NCBI GenBank assembly: GCA_003254905.1
Contig: QANU01048949.1
Location: forward strand, 124,353 to 188,352
Length of the DNA stretch: 64,000 bases
Reading direction: 5' to 3'
DNA from: Nissolia schottii
Lineage: Eukaryota; Streptophyta; Magnoliopsida; Fabales; Fabaceae
Positions 59,051-64,000 of this stretch are shown here, one piece after another. How positions within the stretch are numbered: the first letter of the stretch is position 1; each line of letters begins with the position of its first letter. Position numbers and translations under genes: made by a program. The notes under the pieces are model-generated. The model was given only the letters and a program-made list of their open reading frames with translations, had not been told where the DNA came from and searched no databases.

Positions 59051-60336
59051 CACCCATTACAAAATGGGATGTCCACCTACATCACTATCCACAATAGACA
59101 ACCTCCATCCATTACAATCATTAGATCAAGTTACCACCACATTCAATAGTCCAAAATGAAGCTCACACTATAGACACAAGGTGCACATTAAATGTACATG
59201 TAAATTGGGTGCACACTAGATAACCTACCAATATTACGATGAAGAAAAAGAAAAAGACTAGTTTGAGGTGATCCACCAGCTACTAGTCATTTTGATATTA
59301 AACTCGTTGACCATAAAAGCAAAGAAAATAATATAATATATCAATCTATAATCTATAATAATACAGTAAAGAAAGGAAAGGTATTGGATTGATACTAAGG
59401 GGGTTCAAATGCAATCAAATCTAATTAAAATCGTTAAATCGATAAAAAAAAATCAAAAGTTGATCAAAATTGCAAAAATTTAGATTTGATTGAACCTTAT
59501 TTTTTAAAAATCACTTTTGAATTTTAAATTTAGTTTTTAAAATTAATCCAATCTAAACATATCATATTATATAATTTTATGTTGTTATTTTTATATTTTT
59601 ATTTATAATAATGTTAATTTATCTTATAATTTTAGTATTTTAATTGTTATTCTTACTTACCTATCATCTTATGCATATAAAAATGGGTTATTTAATTTTT
59701 TTTATTGTTATGTTTTCATTTTATTGGTTTGAGTTATTTGTGATTTATAACATTCTAAACAAATTTTTTTTATTAAAAATCAATTAAATCAATTCAATTT
59801 AAACTGCTAAAAGTTTGATAAGATTGAATCGATCCAATCCAAATAACAGTAAATTATATTTTTTAGTCGGATTGATTTTATAACACCTCTAGCTGGAACA
59901 ATAAAAAGAAATATTAACTCAAGAAAATAAATATATTAACCAAATTATATCGAAATCAAAGGCAAAATCAAAATAAATGAACCGAAAAGACAAATAATAA
60001 AGACGACAAAATTGAGTAAATGCATATGACCCGTGACTTCGCCCTTCGCCCTTCGCCCAATCGTCAAGCATGAGTGGGCATCCTTGTCCTTCAATCAATC
60101 AAACTTCCTCATCGCTACTAAAGAGAGGAAAAAAAACACCTCCAATGAACTTAACTAATAAAAAATGCATAATTAATTTGCAGAAAATTATATCGCGCTA
60201 AGAAGCTGTAAAATGCATAATCACAAATTTATTGAGCTTCATTCATAATTCATTCCCATTTTCGGAACATAATAAACTTGATTTATTGGTGCAAATAAGA
60301 CAGACAACAAAAGACACGCTAGACTCTGCAATAGCG
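59051..60336. other. Intergenic, possible hAT-like MITE
   Basis: The part 59398-59895 starts agggggttcaaatgcaatcaaat and ends ggattgattttataacacctct, which are roughly inverse, and contains AT-rich aatcaaatt/aattgatt phrases. This is reminiscent of a common hAT-type MITE, but no target duplication was confirmed. No gene. Confidence 0.4.
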
Positions 60337-60687
60337 TCAAGCATGAAGGGGGGTGAAGGAAGTGAGGTTCCTGAAGTGCTCCCACGGCTTCTCCCACACA
60401 ATGGCCTCGTAATTGCTAGCGACGGAGGAACCGCCGTCAGTAACGGCGAGGACGAGGCGGTAATTGGTGCCCGCCACCACCTGGGTGTCGCCCTTGACGA
60501 CCTTGCCCAGCTTCAGCGTGGCCCCAGACCGCTTGTCGTATTCGGATACGGCGAAATTCGCGATCTCCGTCACATGGGGATCGCTGATGTCCTTGATGGG
60601 GCTCCACCCGCCGACCAAACCTTCCTTCCGGGAAGCCTCGGAGGCGGAAAGAACAAACAAGAGGAGGAGGACAACGCACGCGGGTTT
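60337..60687 (-). CDS. Phytocystatin, cysteine proteinase inhibitor
   Basis: A 116-residue secreted protein with no introns, starting at ATG 60687 (MKPACVVLLLLFVLSASEA), whose first 19 or so residues form a signal peptide. The family's three contact sites are present: the N-terminal Gly pair (LVGGWSPI), the loop QVVAG, and the tryptophan in KPWEHF. The plant-specific helix reads EIANFAVSEYDKR where many have LARFAVEEHN. The frame is open 14 codons upstream of this ATG, but the signal peptide at this Met makes it the likely start. A TATAAAT box lies on the minus strand at 60782-60788. It inhibits papain-like proteases, both internal and from pests. Confidence 0.93.
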   Translation of the reverse strand, partial: KPACVVLLLLFVLSASEASRKEGLVGGWSPIKDISDPHVTEIANFAVSEYDKRSGATLKLGKVVKGDTQVVAGTNYRLVLAVTDGGSSVASNYEAIVWEKPWEHFRNLTSFTPLHA

Positions 60688-61376
60688 CATGGTGAATCGG
60701 AAACCGTCAACTTTTTTCTCTATCGTCAAAGTTGTGGGACTTGTGGCAGTTTCTAGTATCTACGCGGTGCCAGTGGTTCCCATTTATATGTATATCACAC
60801 AAGGTAAAGGCAAGAGCCAATAGCTATGGGCCATACCCATAAACAAGATGGGCTTAACCTTGCTTTGGTAAAAAAAATGAGTTTTTAAGAGATGCTCCTT
60901 CTCTCAAAAGATGCAAGTTAACACGTGTTTGATAAATAATCTTGAAATTTAATAAAATTTTAATTATGTCATTTAATAATTATTGAAACATTAAAATAAA
61001 AATATCTTTTATTATTTATATTTATTATAATTATTTATATATTTTAAAAACTATTTAATGATATATTTACCAAACATCATTATTAAGATTTCTATTTATT
61101 AAGAACAACTTTTGCATTATTTTACTAAACAATATTACTATAACTTTTCAAAAGTAACTTTTAGAAAATTCATAGAGCTTAGTAACTTTGAAAAAGTATC
61201 AAACCAAGCCTTAAAATATAAATTAAAGATGATTTAATTTTTATTTAAAACCATAATCCATTCTGACCTTGATCCAAAAACAAAAAGACTTTGAGGAGGA
61301 AAAAAAAAACTATAATTGACCTTTATTTTCCAAAAACCTCATTGAAGGACATTGAGGAAACTTCCACCTCATATTC

Positions 61377-61425
<49 letters not shown>

Positions 61426-61783
61426 TATTTTTATTTTTTGAAATGTGGGAATTGTATAAATGTGATTGAAATGTGGTCGATTTTAATAAATCATTAAAGA
61501 AAGAGAAAATTTACAGGAAAAAAAAAAAGGAAATCGGCTTCTGGCAAATCGCCACAAATCCATGTAATTTACTTATTTTTTTTAAAAACAAAAAACAAAA
61601 AAAATAAATGTGGCATGTCATGGGTATTACCCTAAGTGGCCTTACTTTTTGTTATTGCATTTCAATGTAAATCACCTTGTCTTTTGGTAATTTATGGTTG
61701 TTTTTTTTTTTAAAGTAAATCGCCACTTTTGTTGCCAATTTATGTCCCCCCCATTTTTTTTTAAATCATCTCTTTTTTTGAAC
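60688..61783. other. Intergenic, upstream of the cystatin gene
   Basis: AT-rich; (AT)n at 61379-61422 and poly-T tracts near 61700 and 61760. No gene. Confidence 0.5.
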
Positions 61784-61788
61784 GATTT

Positions 61789-63662
61789 TGTCACTGCCCA
61801 AAAAAAAAGGGATACGTCTCGTGTGAGACACTAGTCACAGGGATTTCATCTCGCGTAAGATGAATTGTGTCTCGTGCGAGATGATGTTCACAGTGGTTGA
61901 ATGTCTTTTCGTGAGCTTCATCTCGCACGAGACATGTTGTGTTTTGCGCAAGACGAGTGTTGGGCACGCTACAGCACCTTGGGAATTAGTCCCACATCAA
62001 TTAAAGCTATAGAAGGGGGTCTTCTCCTCTCCCTATATATAAAAGTTTCTCTTGAGTGTTTAAACTTGTTAATTTATTCCAGAGCTTGAGGTTCCACTTT
62101 TGTATGACTTTTCACTTCAATTATTTTTATTTCTTTTCTCCCTTTCGTTTTCTGTTTATGGGAAAACAGTGCCTCCACTTAGGGTGTCAGGAGCTTCCGT
62201 GCTCTTTAGTGGTTAGCCATGTTAATGTGAGTGACTTTTTTCACGGTCTATTTTAAACCATGTATTTATTTGTAAAGTCATTTATTTATTTATTTTAAGA
62301 ATTATTTTATTTATGCATGTTTTATGAAATCTTAAGAGGTAGAACTTAGTATTTTATTTTATAAAGTTAGTTATTATTAAGAGTTCTTTTATTTAATTGG
62401 TTATTTTTGGTTAAACCTTTAAAAGGTCACGGTTAAGGAAAGATTTTGGTGGGAGAAGATTTATGTTAAGAAAATGTCTTGACTAGGACAAGAGTTGGTA
62501 TTTAAGTTGTTCATTGTAACGCACCTCTCTTACTTGGGAATTTTCCTAAGCATGAGATCTTAGTCTACCTTTATTTTTTCAAGATAAAATATTTAATAAA
62601 TATGTCTACCTTTATTTTTTCAAGATAAAATATTTTATAAATATATTAAGTCATGTTATGTTATCAGTATCAGTTAAATGATTATGTTATCATGTTATGT
62701 TATATATTTAAAATTGTTTTCATTGGAGGTATATCTATGATGGAACTACTAGTTAGGGACAACTTACGTTGACCTGATATATCTTGTATGATCTTAAAGT
62801 AGAATATGATTCATATAGATTTAGGGCTGGACCGTGAAACCCGGACATGGCAGTCTGTGATATCTAGTGTCATGTATCATGTAGATTATGACTAACTATC
62901 AGAAATCTATGGACTTAAATAGTGTATCTCCAACTTTCATGGCCTAGATACTTGAGTAGTATGTCAAGACTAACTATCAGGAATCTATGGTCTCAGGATA
63001 TGTATCCCCAACTATCGTGGTCTAGGTACTTGAGTAGTGCGTCAGCCGTCAAGGATAATGCATCATAAGCAAAACTATAATGCTCGGAACGTCTATCTAG
63101 AGAACTCTTAACTGAATTATGTTTTCAAATGCTTTTATGAATTATTTATTATTATAGAAATGTTGTATGCTTGTTATATATTATGTATTGCATCAGCATG
63201 TCATGTTTTCGAAGTGTCTCATGTCGCCATGCGGACTGCCTTTCGCTAAGATTCTTCCTAGAGTTCTCACCCCTCAACCTCCTCCTCCAGTTGCAGGTTA
63301 CCAAGCAGAGTAACAGTGCATAGAGTTTGTGGTCAGTGCAACGATGTCAGAATCCAAGAGTCAGCAGTTCACCTTGAGGTGAAACTATCTATAGGAATTG
63401 TTAGTCTTATTTTTATTTTGTAATCGAGTCTTATCTAGAGTGCTCCAATTGTATACAGGCAGGATCTTCAAGTCAATCGCGTATTTTATCATGTATATTT
63501 ATGTTTATTGTAAGAGATTTTAAATTTATTCAGAAAAATGAAAGTTTTTATTGTTTTTGAATTAAAGTAAAAGTACATGTTTTTACGAAGAGCGTCCCTA
63601 AAGGCTTTCGTAAGGGAACTAGTCTCTTGTGAGCTGGTCATGTCCTAAGTTGGGACTTGACA
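61789..63662 (+). mobile_element. Solo LTR of the Gypsy family, TSD GATTT
   Basis: 1874 bases beginning TGTCACTGCCC and ending ACTTGACA, flanked by an exact 5-bp duplication GATTT at 61784-61788 and 63663-63667. It is the reverse-orientation relative of the LTRs at 47505-49294 and 52100-53860. It carries a TATATATAAAAG box at about 62034 and several CTCGYGYGAGA palindromes between 61815 and 61955, upstream of that box. No internal sequence follows, so it formed by recombination between the two LTRs of a complete element. Confidence 0.93.
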
Positions 63663-63667
63663 GATTT

Positions 63668-64000
63668 ACTATAACCTACCACATTTTAGTATACAATGAA
63701 AAGCACAACAATTTTGTACATTCTTTTTTACCACACAATAAATTTCCAGCCACAATATGACAATAAACTTATTTTTTGTTTTAAATAGTTATGCCAAAAA
63801 ATATTGTATAGAGGATATATTAAAGATTAATTTGTAGTTACAGACAACGTAAAAGTTTTATACTGTCATCCAATTATATACAGATATTAAAAAGACTTTT
63901 AAAATAACAAAAAGAAGACTCAATATAAAAATAGCCATGGGCCATATACAAATGAGCTTAAACCATGGCAAAATGGCCCAAACATAATTAGTTGGGTATG
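63668..64000. other. Intergenic end of window
   Basis: AT-rich, no gene or repeat recognised. Confidence 0.5.

Noticed and set aside
60232..60823. Plus-strand frames of 174 and 119 codons
   Set aside because: Antisense to the phytocystatin gene, which has signal peptide, QVVAG and PW motifs on the minus strand.
60825..60860. Short similarity to 63935-63965 (atagcyatgggccata ... gcttaa)
   Set aside because: Only about 30 bases with no extension on either side, so a duplication of the cystatin upstream region is not supported.
1..64000. CRISPR arrays, bacterial operons, rRNA genes, organelle DNA insertions
   Set aside because: No regular repeat-spacer pattern, no rRNA gene or organelle gene sequence was seen; the only rRNA matches are the short snoRNA guides.

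Overview
This window is nuclear DNA from a flowering plant, very probably a legume of the soybean/bean group. It is AT-rich, its genes carry GT-AG introns, its promoters contain TATAAATA and telo-box/Site II motifs, and Copia, Gypsy, CACTA and MITE elements fill the spaces. The legume call is inference from element style and protein similarity; species was not tested. There is one assembly gap (N run 23783-23989) and single Ns at 51331 and 57780.

Left part (1-19 kb): a small uncharacterised coiled-coil protein (1909-2352, minus), a DYW-class PPR protein (4581-6509), an unusual array of a short cacaaac motif (7262-7755) abutting a 5'-truncated Copia relic with its 3' LTR, a small arginine-rich three-exon gene (10136-10873), a non-coding snoRNA gene (promoter 11459-11680, two copies of a dual-guide box C/D snoRNA at 12055 and 12676), tRNA-Leu(CAG) (14333-14413), and a six-exon inositol transporter of the INT2 type (15605-18211).

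Middle (19-47 kb): an armadillo-repeat protein (19881-21559, minus), a MULE-type MITE with perfect 9-bp target duplication (24296-24593), a structurally complete but coding-dead Copia element (28663-33742, minus, TSD TAGAT), a DOMON/cytochrome b561 protein (35785-37511), an inositol/L-galactose-1-phosphate phosphatase in 12 exons (38765-41569, minus) and a Mo25/CAB39 scaffold protein in 11 exons (43063-46589, minus) whose expected start ATG reads GTG.

Right part (47-64 kb): repeat-dominated. A Gypsy-type element (about 47505-53860, minus) keeps two 1.75-kb LTRs and gag remnants but no pol, and has a further LTR-like insertion inside gag. A FAR1-like pseudogene with three TGA stops, a CACTA transposase C-terminal fragment, an acidic hypothetical ORF and a CACTA 3' terminus with a palindromic subterminal array follow. 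A phytocystatin gene (60337-60687, minus) and a solo LTR of the same Gypsy family in the opposite orientation (61789-63662, TSD GATTT) close the window.

The genes form no operon and are independent transcription units. Two of them, the inositol transporter and the inositol/galactose-1-phosphate phosphatase, belong to linked myo-inositol/ascorbate metabolism, but their proximity is probably coincidental. The most notable non-textbook items are the snoRNA gene with adjacent foldbacks, the cacaaac array, the CTCGCGCGAG palindromes of the Gypsy LTR, and the GTG start of the Mo25 gene.
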